45,174 nt of DNA from Telmatospirillum sp. Its GTDB lineage: Bacteria > Pseudomonadota > Alphaproteobacteria > CACIAM-22H2. A program made the translations under genes and the position numbers. Positions 25,071-33,004 of the stretch are shown here, one piece after another; the first letter of the stretch is position 1; each line of letters starts with the position of its first letter. Under the pieces are notes generated by a model. That model searched no databases. It saw only the letters and a program-made list of their open reading frames with translations, and was not told the origin of the DNA. The DNA lies in assembly GCA_020248985.1 (NCBI GenBank), contig JADCGL010000029.1, positions 1 to 45,174 on the forward strand, in the 5' to 3' direction.

Positions 25071-26072
25071 ATGATCCGTCTCGATCGCCGCCGCTTTCTG
25101 GCGGCAAGTACGGCCGTGCTCGCGGCCCCGTCGCTGGCACGCGCGCAAGAGGCTTTTCGCGTCGTCGCCTTCGCGGGCGCTTCGAATTGGCTGTTTTGGG
25201 TCGCCGAGCGCAAGGGCATGTTCGAGGCCGTCGGCCTCAAGCCGGAGCTTGCAATCACGCCCAACTCGGTCGAGCTTGCGCGCAATCTCGCGGCCGGGCG
25301 CTACGAGCTGGCGCTGACCTCGGTCGACAATGTCGTGGCCTACAACGAAGGGCAGGGCGAGGCCGAGCTTGGCGCCCCTGCCGACTTCGTGGCGCTGTTC
25401 GGCATCGACAACGGCTTGTTGAGCCTGATGGCAGAGCCGGGGACGGCGTCGATCGCGGCCCTCAAAGGCAAGACCGTGTCGGTCGACGCGCTGACGACGG
25501 GCTTCGCCTTCGTGCAGCGCGAGATTCTCGCCATGAACGGCATCGCCTTTGAAGACGTGCAGACGGTGCGCGTGGGCGGCGGCGCCCAGCGTCTCGAAGC
25601 GCTTTTGAAGCGCGAGCAGAGCGCCACGCTGCTGAACGCGCCGCTCGATCTGGTTGCCGAAGGGCGCGGCTTCGTGCGGCTTGCGCGCGCAACGCAAGCG
25701 CTCGGCGCCTACCAGGGCATCGTCGGCACCACGCGGCGCTCGGCGGTCGCCGTCGATGGGGCGCGCCTGACCGCGTTCATGCGTGCGTTCCACCGTTCGG
25801 TGGCCTGGCTCTACGATCCGGCAAATCGCGAGGAAGCGCTGGCGATCCTTATGGACCGCATGCGCGGCATGGAGCGGCCGGGGGCGGAAGGGGCGTATCG
25901 CGTGCTGCTCGATCCGCAGAACGGCATCTACCGCGATCTGCGCATCGACCGCGAGGGCCTGCGCACCGTGCTGCGGCTGCGCCAGAAATACGCCGTGCCC
26001 GCCAAGACGCTGGGCGATCCCGAACGCTACATCGACGAATCGTTGCGTCGCCGCGCGTTGGGGATTGCCTAG
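25071..26072 (+). CDS. SsuA/NMT1-type ABC substrate-binding protein (copy 2), Tat-type signal
   Basis: The 333-residue protein begins with DRRRFLAAS and a hydrophobic stretch ending LARAQEA, a twin-arginine-type signal. The mature part has GASNWLFWVAERKGMF and LAAGRYELALTSVDNVVAY, patterns of the SsuA/NMT1 superfamily. It differs clearly from the copy just upstream, so it is probably a separate binding protein and not a recent duplication. GGGAGGA lies 6 bases before the ATG. It ends 6 bases from the stop of the convergent third binding protein. Its ligand is unknown; its position as last gene of the catabolic operon suggests an aromatic-related or sulfonate ligand. Confidence 0.86.
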   Translation: MIRLDRRRFLAASTAVLAAPSLARAQEAFRVVAFAGASNWLFWVAERKGMFEAVGLKPELAITPNSVELARNLAAGRYELALTSVDNVVAYNEGQGEAELGAPADFVALFGIDNGLLSLMAEPGTASIAALKGKTVSVDALTTGFAFVQREILAMNGIAFEDVQTVRVGGGAQRLEALLKREQSATLLNAPLDLVAEGRGFVRLARATQALGAYQGIVGTTRRSAVAVDGARLTAFMRAFHRSVAWLYDPANREEALAILMDRMRGMERPGAEGAYRVLLDPQNGIYRDLRIDREGLRTVLRLRQKYAVPAKTLGDPERYIDESLRRRALGIA

Positions 26073-26078
26073 CCGCGC

Positions 26079-27083
26079 TTAGCGGACGGCGGCGACGTTG
26101 CGGTTCACGAAGTCGAGCTTGAAAGCGGCTTTCCAGTCGAGATCGGCCGGATAGACGCCCGCTTGCGACATCGTGTCGAAGATCTGCTTCCAGCGCGCTT
26201 CAGTCATCGCACCGATGCCGAGCCGTTTGGCGTCGCCGCCGTCGACGAGCTCGTAGCGTTTCATCTGCGCGATCTTGAAGGCCGAAAGTTCGGGCGATTG
26301 CTCGGCACTCGCGGCCAGGATCGCACGGAAAGCGGGCGTGGGATCGCCCGCGAGGCATTGCGCGTAGCCGCGGATCGTCGCATCGACGAAACGCTGCGCC
26401 ACGGCCGGGCGCGCGGCGATCTCGGCGTCGGTGGTGAAGATCGTCGTCTGGTAGTCGGGATAGCCGTAGTCGGCCAGCAGCAGCGACACGGGCTCGGCGC
26501 CCAGCGCCTTGCCGAGGAAAAACGCATCTTCGGTGATGAAGCCTTGCTGCACGGTCGAAGGATCGGCCACGAACAGCGAGGGATTGTAGGTGTAGGGCCG
26601 CAGATTGGCATCATCGAAGCCATGGCTCGCTTTGAGCCACGCCCAGAACTGCGTGCGCGAGAAGTTCGCGACCGATATGCGACGGGTCTTCAGATCTTCG
26701 AGCTTTGTGATGCCCTGGCCGGGATGGGCGACCAGTGTCTGCGGGCTCTTCTGGAACAGCGCTGCGATCGTCACGCCCGGAACGTTGTTCGAGCGCATGT
26801 TAAGCGTGGTGAGGGCGGTGCCCATCGCGTAATGGTAGCGTCCGGCGGCGACGAGCTGGGCCGTGTTGATGCCGGGGCCGCCCGGGATAAGTTCGACATC
26901 GAGGCCGGCTGCGGCGTAAAGCCCGGTTTCGCGCGCTTGGAAAAATCCGCAATGTTCGGCCTGGGGCAGCCAGCTGAGCCCGTAGACGACGCGTTCGCGC
27001 GATTGTGCGCCCGCCTCGCTCGCCGCCGCGCCCAAAAGCGCAAGGCCGAGCGCCAAAGCCGCCAGTTTGGATTTCTTGCTCAT
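26079..27083 (-). CDS. SsuA/NMT1/THI5-like ABC substrate-binding protein (copy 3)
   Basis: The 334-residue protein has a Sec signal peptide (KLAALALGLALLGAAASEAGAQ) and the NMT1/THI5-like start RVVYGLSWLPQAEHCGFFQA. PGGPGINTAQLVAAGRYHYAM and WAWLKASHGFDDANL further support the family. The WLPQAEHxG pattern recalls binding proteins for thiamine-precursor pyrimidines or nucleobase-like ligands. GGAGGGCGG lies just before ATG 27083. It is divergent to the 2-oxoglutarate oxygenase (83 bases apart) and convergent with copy 2. It also lacks a neighbouring permease or ATPase. Confidence 0.87.
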   Translation of the reverse strand: MSKKSKLAALALGLALLGAAASEAGAQSRERVVYGLSWLPQAEHCGFFQARETGLYAAAGLDVELIPGGPGINTAQLVAAGRYHYAMGTALTTLNMRSNNVPGVTIAALFQKSPQTLVAHPGQGITKLEDLKTRRISVANFSRTQFWAWLKASHGFDDANLRPYTYNPSLFVADPSTVQQGFITEDAFFLGKALGAEPVSLLLADYGYPDYQTTIFTTDAEIAARPAVAQRFVDATIRGYAQCLAGDPTPAFRAILAASAEQSPELSAFKIAQMKRYELVDGGDAKRLGIGAMTEARWKQIFDTMSQAGVYPADLDWKAAFKLDFVNRNVAAVR

Positions 27084-27166
27084 ATGCCGCCCTCCGGATG
27101 ACGCGAAGTGGAAATGGCACGCCGATTGCGTCGAAACGCTAATCGAAGGGAAAGGTAGCAAGCTGC

Positions 27167-28168
27167 ATGCCAGCGATTCCTCCAGCGATTCCTGTCGTCG
27201 ATATCGGCGCAATCTATGGCCATGCGCCGGATGCGCTGGCGCGAACCGCGCGCGAATTCGGCGCTGCGTTCGAGAAATTCGGCTTTGCCACGATCGTCGG
27301 GCACGGCGTGCCGTCGGCCACGATCGCTGCGGCTTACGATGCGGGAAACGCGTTTTTCGACCTGCCGCTTGCACATAAATTGGCCAGCACGGTGCCCGAT
27401 CGCGTCAAAGGCCGCGGCTATGTGCCGGCCGGCGTGGAGAGTGTGGCGCGCACGCTCGGCACCGACCGGCCGCCCGATCTCGTGGAAGCGTTGGTGTTCG
27501 GTGCCATGCAGGACGAAACACTGCCGCTGCCGCGCGGCGGCGTGAGCCAGGCCACCGGCAATCTCTTTCCGGCCGAGCCGCCGGAGTTGGCGAGTGCCTT
27601 CCATGCTTATTTTATGGCGATGCGCGAGCTTTCCGGCGCGTTGATGCGCCTTGCCGCCGTTGCCCTCGATCTGCCGGCCGACTATTTCGCCCCTTATATA
27701 GATCGGCGACGCGGCACGCTGCGTGCAGCGTTCTATCCCGAGCAACCCGATCCGCCGGCCCCGGGACAGCTGCGCTACGGTGCGCACACGGATTATGGCG
27801 GCTTCACCATCCTGCGCCAGGACGATGCCCCCGGTGGCCTGCAGGTCGATCTCGACGGCAGTTGGATCGACGTAACGCCGAAGCCGGGCGCTTTTGTGAT
27901 CAATATCGGCGATCTCGTGTCGCGCTGGACCAACGGGCGCTGGCGTTCGACCCTGCACCGCGTGGTCAATCCGCCGCGCGACACGCATGCTTCGACGCGC
28001 CGCTTGTCGCTGGTGTTTTTCTCGGGCCCCAACGACGACGCGATCATCGAATGCCTGCCGACCTGCCAGGGGCCGGGGCGGCCGGCGCTGTATCCGCCGG
28101 TCGTGGCGCGCGACTATATCCGCGCCAAGCTCGATAGCTCGATGCCGACGACGCTCGAGCGGCGCTAG
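27167..28168 (+). CDS. 2-oxoglutarate/Fe(II) oxygenase, isopenicillin N synthase-like
   Basis: The 333-residue cytoplasmic enzyme has an N-terminal DIOX_N domain (IPVVDIGAIYGH, FGFATIVGHGVP). The double-stranded beta-helix core holds the iron triad His207-x-Asp209 (GAHTDYGG) and His264 (TLHRVVNP), plus the 2-oxoglutarate-binding RLS motif (Arg279, Ser281). Members hydroxylate or oxidatively cyclise small molecules with O2 and 2-oxoglutarate. Bacterial relatives act on nucleobase-like, amino acid or xenobiotic substrates. It lies divergent to binding protein copy 3, so the imported ligand may be its substrate; this is inference. The ATG at 27167 is preceded by GGGAAAGG at a rather long distance. 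Confidence 0.9.
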   Translation: MPAIPPAIPVVDIGAIYGHAPDALARTAREFGAAFEKFGFATIVGHGVPSATIAAAYDAGNAFFDLPLAHKLASTVPDRVKGRGYVPAGVESVARTLGTDRPPDLVEALVFGAMQDETLPLPRGGVSQATGNLFPAEPPELASAFHAYFMAMRELSGALMRLAAVALDLPADYFAPYIDRRRGTLRAAFYPEQPDPPAPGQLRYGAHTDYGGFTILRQDDAPGGLQVDLDGSWIDVTPKPGAFVINIGDLVSRWTNGRWRSTLHRVVNPPRDTHASTRRLSLVFFSGPNDDAIIECLPTCQGPGRPALYPPVVARDYIRAKLDSSMPTTLERR

Positions 28169-28435
28169 CTTCTCGGTCCCGGAAACGCATTCTGCTGCGC
28201 TGCTGGAACCAATGCACCGTCCAGATCCGAGATGCGGCAGGCGGTAGCGAAATTTCCGAGAAAACTTCTGGTAGGTAGTTTCCGCGGCTTGTTGGCGCGA
28301 GCTTGGCACGTTACCAATCCGCGACAGTCCGACCACTACTGCGGTCACTGTCAATGCAAGTTATCCGGTCCCGCACCGCAATGCCGCGCCTCACGTTCCA
28401 GATGGAAATGGTGGCGGCCTAGAAAGGGTATTGCC
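28169..28435. other. intergenic stretch of 267 bases with a bulged hairpin
   Basis: This is the longest gene-free stretch. I see no credible short coding frame in it. At 28323-28352 the bases form a bulged stem-loop: GACAGT pairs with ACTGTC and, inside a two-base bulge, GACC pairs with GGTC around an 8-base loop. No T-run follows, so it is not a standard terminator for the upstream oxygenase gene. It may be a regulatory leader of the small secreted protein gene at 28436. Base composition is visibly less GC-rich than in the flanking genes. Confidence 0.4.
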
Positions 28436-28939
28436 ATGAAGACGCCAAAAGCAGAATCTCGGCGATCGACTGCGATCGCGTACTTTATTCGCAAAATTGC
28501 CGTTGTCGCGGGCACTGGAGCACTGCTCTTCGGTCTCGGCGGTACGGCCTCCGCGCAGTCGATACAGCAGGTGCAGACCTTCTCACCGGGCGTCGCCTAC
28601 CGCTACGTCACCGCCCAGGATCTTGAGATGTCCAAACAGAGCGCAGTCGCATATTGCAATCTTCAACAATCCATTCCACGGCTTCTGAGCTCGTCGGTAG
28701 ATCTCTCCGGCGCCAAGACGGTTGCGTTCGGCTGTCTGCGCGTCTCGCCGATTCCGTCGCAGATTCCGGACTACAACCCGAACCTCGGCTACAACCAACT
28801 GACCGATGCGGAGTTCGCCGTCGCGATGCAGAATGCCGACAACTACTGCAAGAACAACGGGGGACACCGCCTGATCACGAATTTCACGCAAACCTCCACG
28901 GGCGGCAGCGCTGCCAAATTCGAATGCTCGTCGCCGTAG
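28436..28939 (+). CDS. small secreted protein with four cysteines, unknown function
   Basis: The 167-residue product has a long signal peptide with a basic start (MKTPKAESRRS), a hydrophobic core (VVAGTGALLFGLGGTA) and a cleavage-like ASAQ near residue 40. The mature part of about 127 residues has four cysteines (YCNLQQ, FGCLRV, YCKNNGG, FECSSP), which could form two disulfides in the periplasm. I do not recognise a domain. The start ATG 28436 is preceded by AAAGGG about 8 bases upstream; the frame extends further upstream but without a ribosome binding site. Codon use is less GC-biased than in neighbours, hinting at recent acquisition. It precedes the exported FGE-like gene by 67 bases on the same strand. 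Confidence 0.72.
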   Translation: MKTPKAESRRSTAIAYFIRKIAVVAGTGALLFGLGGTASAQSIQQVQTFSPGVAYRYVTAQDLEMSKQSAVAYCNLQQSIPRLLSSSVDLSGAKTVAFGCLRVSPIPSQIPDYNPNLGYNQLTDAEFAVAMQNADNYCKNNGGHRLITNFTQTSTGGSAAKFECSSP

Positions 28940-29006
28940 GCACGCGAAGCGCGTTTTCTGCATGCCGAACCGAGCTTCCTTAGATGACGCTTTATGGAGA
29001 TGGAAA

Positions 29007-29864
29007 ATGACGATGCGACGCACCTTTGTCGGACTTGGTCTTGCGATGACGGCTCTAGCGGCGGCAAATGCCGCCGTCGCCCAGACCACCACCCGCGACT
29101 GTTCGAATTGCCCCGAGATGGTTGCCATCCCGGCGGGCGGCTTCACGATGGGCTCGACCGTCGAAGAGCAGGCCTGGGCGCGGGCGCAGAACCCGAAATT
29201 GTCCGATAGCGACTGGTACCGAAACGAGCTTAATCCGCACCGCGTGACTCTTGCGCGGCCGTTTGCGATGGGCAAATACGCCGTCACGCGCGGCGAGTAT
29301 ATGGAGTTTGTACGCGAGACCGGCTATGCGCTCGGCGACTGCAAGCAGGTTGCGCCCGTGTCCCAGCAGACGGATCGGGATCCGATGATCTGCGTCTCGT
29401 GGCACGATGCCAACGCCTATGCGCAGTGGCTCTCCCGCAAGACCGGCAAAGACTACCGCCTGCCGAGCGCCTCGGAATGGGAATACGCGGCGCGCGCGGG
29501 CACATCGACGCGCTTCAATTGGGGCGACACGGTCGGCGTGGGGAATGCCAATTGCGACGGCTGCGGCAGTCAATGGGACAATAAACGCCCGGCACCGGTC
29601 GGTTCGTTCAAACCCAACGGTTGGGGACTGTACGAAATGTCCGGCAATGTCTGGCAATGGACTGCCGACTGCTACAGCGACGACTACGCGACGACGACCA
29701 ACGACGGCGTGGCGGCTCTCGGTCTTAAGGATTGCTACAGAGTGGCGCGCGGCGGCTCCTGGAACATTCATACCGGCGGCGTGCGCTCGGCAACGCGCGG
29801 GTGGGTCCCCGACTCCGGGCGTTTCGACTATCTCGGCTTCCGCGTGGCCCGTGCCACGCCCTAG
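29007..29864 (+). CDS. exported FGE-sulfatase-fold protein lacking catalytic cysteines
   Basis: The 285-residue protein has a signal peptide (RRTFVGLGLAMTALAAANAAVAQ). A complete SUMF1/FGE-sulfatase fold follows: MVAIPAGGFTMGSTVEEQ, MGKYAVTRGEYMEF, RLPSASEWEYAARAG, GLYEMSGNVWQWTADCY and RVARGGSWNIH ending LGFRVARATP. True formylglycine-generating enzymes carry a cysteine pair after the RGGS motif; here that region reads RGGSWNIHTGGVRSATRGW, so sulfatase activation is unlikely. Related exported proteins act as binding or accessory domains. Several other cysteines (DCSNCPE, NCDGCGS) may form disulfides. GGAGATGG precedes ATG 29007. No sulfatase gene is nearby. Confidence 0.88.
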   Translation: MTMRRTFVGLGLAMTALAAANAAVAQTTTRDCSNCPEMVAIPAGGFTMGSTVEEQAWARAQNPKLSDSDWYRNELNPHRVTLARPFAMGKYAVTRGEYMEFVRETGYALGDCKQVAPVSQQTDRDPMICVSWHDANAYAQWLSRKTGKDYRLPSASEWEYAARAGTSTRFNWGDTVGVGNANCDGCGSQWDNKRPAPVGSFKPNGWGLYEMSGNVWQWTADCYSDDYATTTNDGVAALGLKDCYRVARGGSWNIHTGGVRSATRGWVPDSGRFDYLGFRVARATP

Positions 29865-29908
29865 TGCGGTCTTCGGATAGGTGGAACGAGTGCGTGCAGC
29901 ATCGTGGC

Positions 29909-29926
29909 GGCAAGTCGCTACTTGCC
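29909..29926 (+). terminator. hairpin between convergent FGE-like and FMN-reductase genes
   Basis: GGCAAGT (29909-29915) and ACTTGCC (29920-29926) form a 7-bp stem with the loop CGCT, 45 bases after the FGE-like stop. There is no T-run on either side, so intrinsic termination is uncertain. It is the only stable hairpin I found in this 165-base convergent gap, and being symmetric it could affect transcripts from both directions. Confidence 0.35.
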
Positions 29927-30029
29927 ACCCGATAGCTGCGCGCTCAAACCGGACCTCCGATCGATCGCCACTCAAACCCGCGAAGGGCTGCCGGGTGATC
30001 GAACGAAAAACGCGCCTGGCACTTCGACG

Positions 30030-30596
30030 TCAAGCCTTGGGCGCGAGCCGTTCGATCCAGGCCGCAAATGCGTCGAGCGTCTTGGCGAGCGCCTTTTGCG
30101 AAGCTTCGGCGACGAGGTTGCCGTTTGCGTCGAACGCGGCATAGGCCGCCGGCACCGCGCAGTCGGCGCCGACAAGCTGCAGCATGCCCATCGCCGCCAG
30201 GGTTGGGCGCAAGGTGAGCTGGGCGCGCGCCGAACCGCCGCCGCCGGCCGCAGCTCCGATGAGGGCTGTGGGCTTGCCCGCACACGTCGCTTTGCCGGGC
30301 GGGCGCGACATCCAATCGAGCGCATTCTTGAGCACGCCCGACGTGCCGTAGTTGTATTCCGGCGTCGAGATCAGCAATGCGTCTGCCGCCCCGACGGCAG
30401 CCTGCAGCTTGGCGACCGCCTCGGGATAACCCTTGGCTTCGACGTCTTCGTCGAACATCGGCAGGTCGGCGAGATCGTATGGCACAATCGCGAGCGACGC
30501 GGGTGCTGTTTTCGCGGCGTAGGCGATGAGGGCGCGGTTGAAGGATTTGGCGCGCAGGCTGCCCGCGATGCCGAGAACTTTGTAGGTCTTGCTCAT
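30030..30596 (-). CDS. NADPH-dependent FMN reductase family protein
   Basis: The 188-residue flavodoxin-fold protein has the N-terminal phosphate loop GIAGSLRAKSFNRAL and the flavin-contact motif STPEYNYGTSGVLKNALDW, typical of FMN reductases, quinone reductases and chromate reductase ChrR. It would reduce FMN, quinones or azo compounds using NAD(P)H in the cytoplasm. GGAGAA lies 7 bases before ATG 30596. It is the last gene of a minus-strand run, 16 bases after the molybdenum hydroxylase gene, so it could supply reduced flavin or accept electrons there. That functional link is inferred. Confidence 0.9.
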   Translation of the reverse strand: MSKTYKVLGIAGSLRAKSFNRALIAYAAKTAPASLAIVPYDLADLPMFDEDVEAKGYPEAVAKLQAAVGAADALLISTPEYNYGTSGVLKNALDWMSRPPGKATCAGKPTALIGAAAGGGGSARAQLTLRPTLAAMGMLQLVGADCAVPAAYAAFDANGNLVAEASQKALAKTLDAFAAWIERLAPKA

Positions 30597-30612
30597 GGGT
30601 CGATTCTCCGGA

Positions 30613-32970
30613 TCAGGAACGTGCTTGCTGGATGGCCGCCCACACGCGCTGGGGCGTCGCCGGCATGTCGATATGGCGAATGCCGTAGACCTTGAGCGCG
30701 TCGACGATCGCGTTCATCACGCTCGGCAAGGCACCGGCACAGCCTGCTTCGCCGCAGCCTTTGGCGCCCAGAATGTTGGTGCGCGCGGGCACGTCGTGCG
30801 TGGCGGACTGGAAGAGCGGCACGTCGGCCGCGCGCGGCATCGCGTAGTCCATGTAGGAGCCGGTAAGCAGGCTGCCGTGCTCGTCGTAGCGCACGCTTTC
30901 CATCAGCGCTTGGCCAATGCCCTGCGCGACGCCACCATGCAGCTGGCCCGCGACGAGCATCGGGTTGATGACCGTTCCGAAATCGTTCACCGCCGTGTAG
31001 CGTACCACTTCGACCACGCCGGTTTCGGGATCGATCTCGACCTCGGCGATGTGGCAGCCGTTCGGGAAGGCCGACGGGGCGGCTTCGTGCACATGCTTCA
31101 CGTCGAGCGAGCGCGGCATGCCTTCGGGCAGCTTCAGGCCTGCGCGCAATTTGGCCGCAAGTTCCATGATGCCGATGCTGCGGTCGGTTCCGGCGATCGC
31201 GAAGCGGCCTTGCGCAAATTCGATATCCGCTTCGGCCGCTTCGAGGGCGACGGAAGCGACCTTGCGCCCGATCTCGACGACCTTGGCGCTGGCTTCGACG
31301 ATCGCAGCGCCGCTTGCCATTATCGATTTGGAGCCGCCCGTGCCGCCGCCGGCGACGAGCTCGTCGCTGTCGCCTTGCAAGAGACGGATCCTGTCGAAAG
31401 GTACGCCCAGATGTGTCGTCAGCACCTGCGCAAACGGTGCTGCGTGCCCCTGGCCGTAATCGAGCGTGCCGGTCACGATCGTGACCGTGCCGTCGGCCTC
31501 GAAGCGGATGCCGCCCATCTCCTTCATCGGCGGGGCCGTTACTTCGAGGAACGAGCCCAAGCCCAGCCCGCGCAGCAGGCCGCGCTTTTCGCTGTCCGCC
31601 TTGCGTGCGGCAAATCCATTCCAATCGGCAAGGGCGACCGCCTTGTCGAGCAGTGCGGTGAACTCGCCGCTGTCGTAGTTCATGCCCGAGGGGGCGGCCC
31701 ACGGCATTTCGGTCGGTTTGATGTGGTTGCGGCGCCGCAGTTCGATCCGGTCGATGCCCATCTTCACGGCCGCTTCGTCGATCAGCCGTTCCATATAGTA
31801 GTTGCCCTCGGGCCGCCCGGCGCCGCGATAGGGGCCGACGGGCGTGGTGTTGGTGAAGACCGAGCGCGAAACGACTTCGATCAGCGGCGTGCGATAGACG
31901 CCGATCGAATTCTTGACGAGATTGAGCGTCGACATGATCGTGCCCACGCTCGTGAGATAGGCGCCGAGATTGCCGAATCCTTGGAAGCGCAGGGCGAGGA
32001 AAGTGCCGTTCGCATCGAGGGCGAGTTCGCCGGTGATCTCGTGGTCGCGGCCGTGGCTGTCGGACACGAAACTGTCGCTGCGCTCGTCCGTCCATTTGAC
32101 CGGCAGGCCCAGCGTGCGCGCTGCGTGCAGAATGCAGGTATACTCGGGATAAGGTTGGGCTTTCATGCCGAACGAGCCGCCGACATTTCCCGTGAGCACG
32201 CGCAGATTTTCGCGCGGCACTTTGAGGATGTCGTCGGCGAGCTGGTTGCGCAGGCCGAACACGCCCTGGCTGCCGACATTGAGCGTAAAGCGCCCGTTTG
32301 CCGGATCGAAACGCCCGACGGCCGCGCGCGGTTCCATCGCGTTCACGACGATGCGCGAATTTGCCATCGCAAGTTTGACCGTGTGTGCTGCCGATGCGAA
32401 CGCCGCCGCGACCTTTTCGCTGTCGCCGTAGTGGTAGTCGAGCGATACGTTGCCGGGCACGTCGTCGTAGAGAAGCGGTGCGCCCGGGGCGGCTGCGAGG
32501 CTTGCTTGGGTGACGGCCGGCAGCGGCTCGATGTCGAGTTCGACCGACTCGGCGGCATCCTTGGCTTCCGCCACGCTGCGCGCGACCACAAATGCTACAG
32601 GATCGCCCACGAAGCGCACCTTGCCGCGCGCCAGCGACATGCGCTGCGGCTGCAGCATCATCGATCCATCGCGGTTCTTAAGCGGCATCATGCAGCGCAA
32701 CGGCCCGAAGCCCGCCGCGTCGAGATCGTCGCCCGTATAGACGCCGAGAACGCCCGGCATGGCCTTGGCGGCTTCCGTGCCGATGCCGCGCAGAATGCCG
32801 TGCGCGTAGCGGCTGCGCACCATCACGGCATAGGCCTGACCCTCGAAATTCATGTCGTCGGTGTAGCTGCCCTGACCGCGCAGCAATTTGGGATCTTCCG
32901 TGCGGGACACGGGCTGGCCGACGGCGAATTTCGCCAAGGCCATCTGGGTGGTCGAATCGAGCATGTTCAT
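30613..32970 (-). CDS. molybdenum hydroxylase large subunit (xanthine dehydrogenase/CO dehydrogenase L family)
   Basis: The 785-residue protein has the aldehyde oxidase/xanthine dehydrogenase a/b hammerhead (residues about 20-140) followed by the molybdopterin-binding domain. Markers include GQPVSRTEDPKLLRGQGSY, GNVGGSFGMK, PYRGAGRPE near residue 381, and the catalytic Glu741 in GAKGCGEAGCAG. The loop is the RGAGR type and not the AYRCSFR loop of true aerobic CO dehydrogenase, so it is a CoxL-like hydroxylase of unknown substrate. Medium (FAD) and small (2Fe-2S) subunit genes normally adjoin it but are absent here. CGGAGA precedes ATG 32970. It sits between the Anbu-like gene and an FMN reductase on the same strand. 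Confidence 0.92.
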   Translation of the reverse strand: MNMLDSTTQMALAKFAVGQPVSRTEDPKLLRGQGSYTDDMNFEGQAYAVMVRSRYAHGILRGIGTEAAKAMPGVLGVYTGDDLDAAGFGPLRCMMPLKNRDGSMMLQPQRMSLARGKVRFVGDPVAFVVARSVAEAKDAAESVELDIEPLPAVTQASLAAAPGAPLLYDDVPGNVSLDYHYGDSEKVAAAFASAAHTVKLAMANSRIVVNAMEPRAAVGRFDPANGRFTLNVGSQGVFGLRNQLADDILKVPRENLRVLTGNVGGSFGMKAQPYPEYTCILHAARTLGLPVKWTDERSDSFVSDSHGRDHEITGELALDANGTFLALRFQGFGNLGAYLTSVGTIMSTLNLVKNSIGVYRTPLIEVVSRSVFTNTTPVGPYRGAGRPEGNYYMERLIDEAAVKMGIDRIELRRRNHIKPTEMPWAAPSGMNYDSGEFTALLDKAVALADWNGFAARKADSEKRGLLRGLGLGSFLEVTAPPMKEMGGIRFEADGTVTIVTGTLDYGQGHAAPFAQVLTTHLGVPFDRIRLLQGDSDELVAGGGTGGSKSIMASGAAIVEASAKVVEIGRKVASVALEAAEADIEFAQGRFAIAGTDRSIGIMELAAKLRAGLKLPEGMPRSLDVKHVHEAAPSAFPNGCHIAEVEIDPETGVVEVVRYTAVNDFGTVINPMLVAGQLHGGVAQGIGQALMESVRYDEHGSLLTGSYMDYAMPRAADVPLFQSATHDVPARTNILGAKGCGEAGCAGALPSVMNAIVDALKVYGIRHIDMPATPQRVWAAIQQARS

Positions 32971-33004
32971 GAAGTCTCCGGCATAAAAACGATCGCGAGG
33001 CGGA

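Noticed and set aside
29007-29864. Genuine formylglycine-generating enzyme
   Set aside because: No cysteine pair in the active-site region after RGGS, and no sulfatase gene nearby.
30613-32970. Aerobic CO dehydrogenase large subunit
   Set aside because: The active-site loop is RGAGR, not the AYRCSFR form, and the other subunits are absent.
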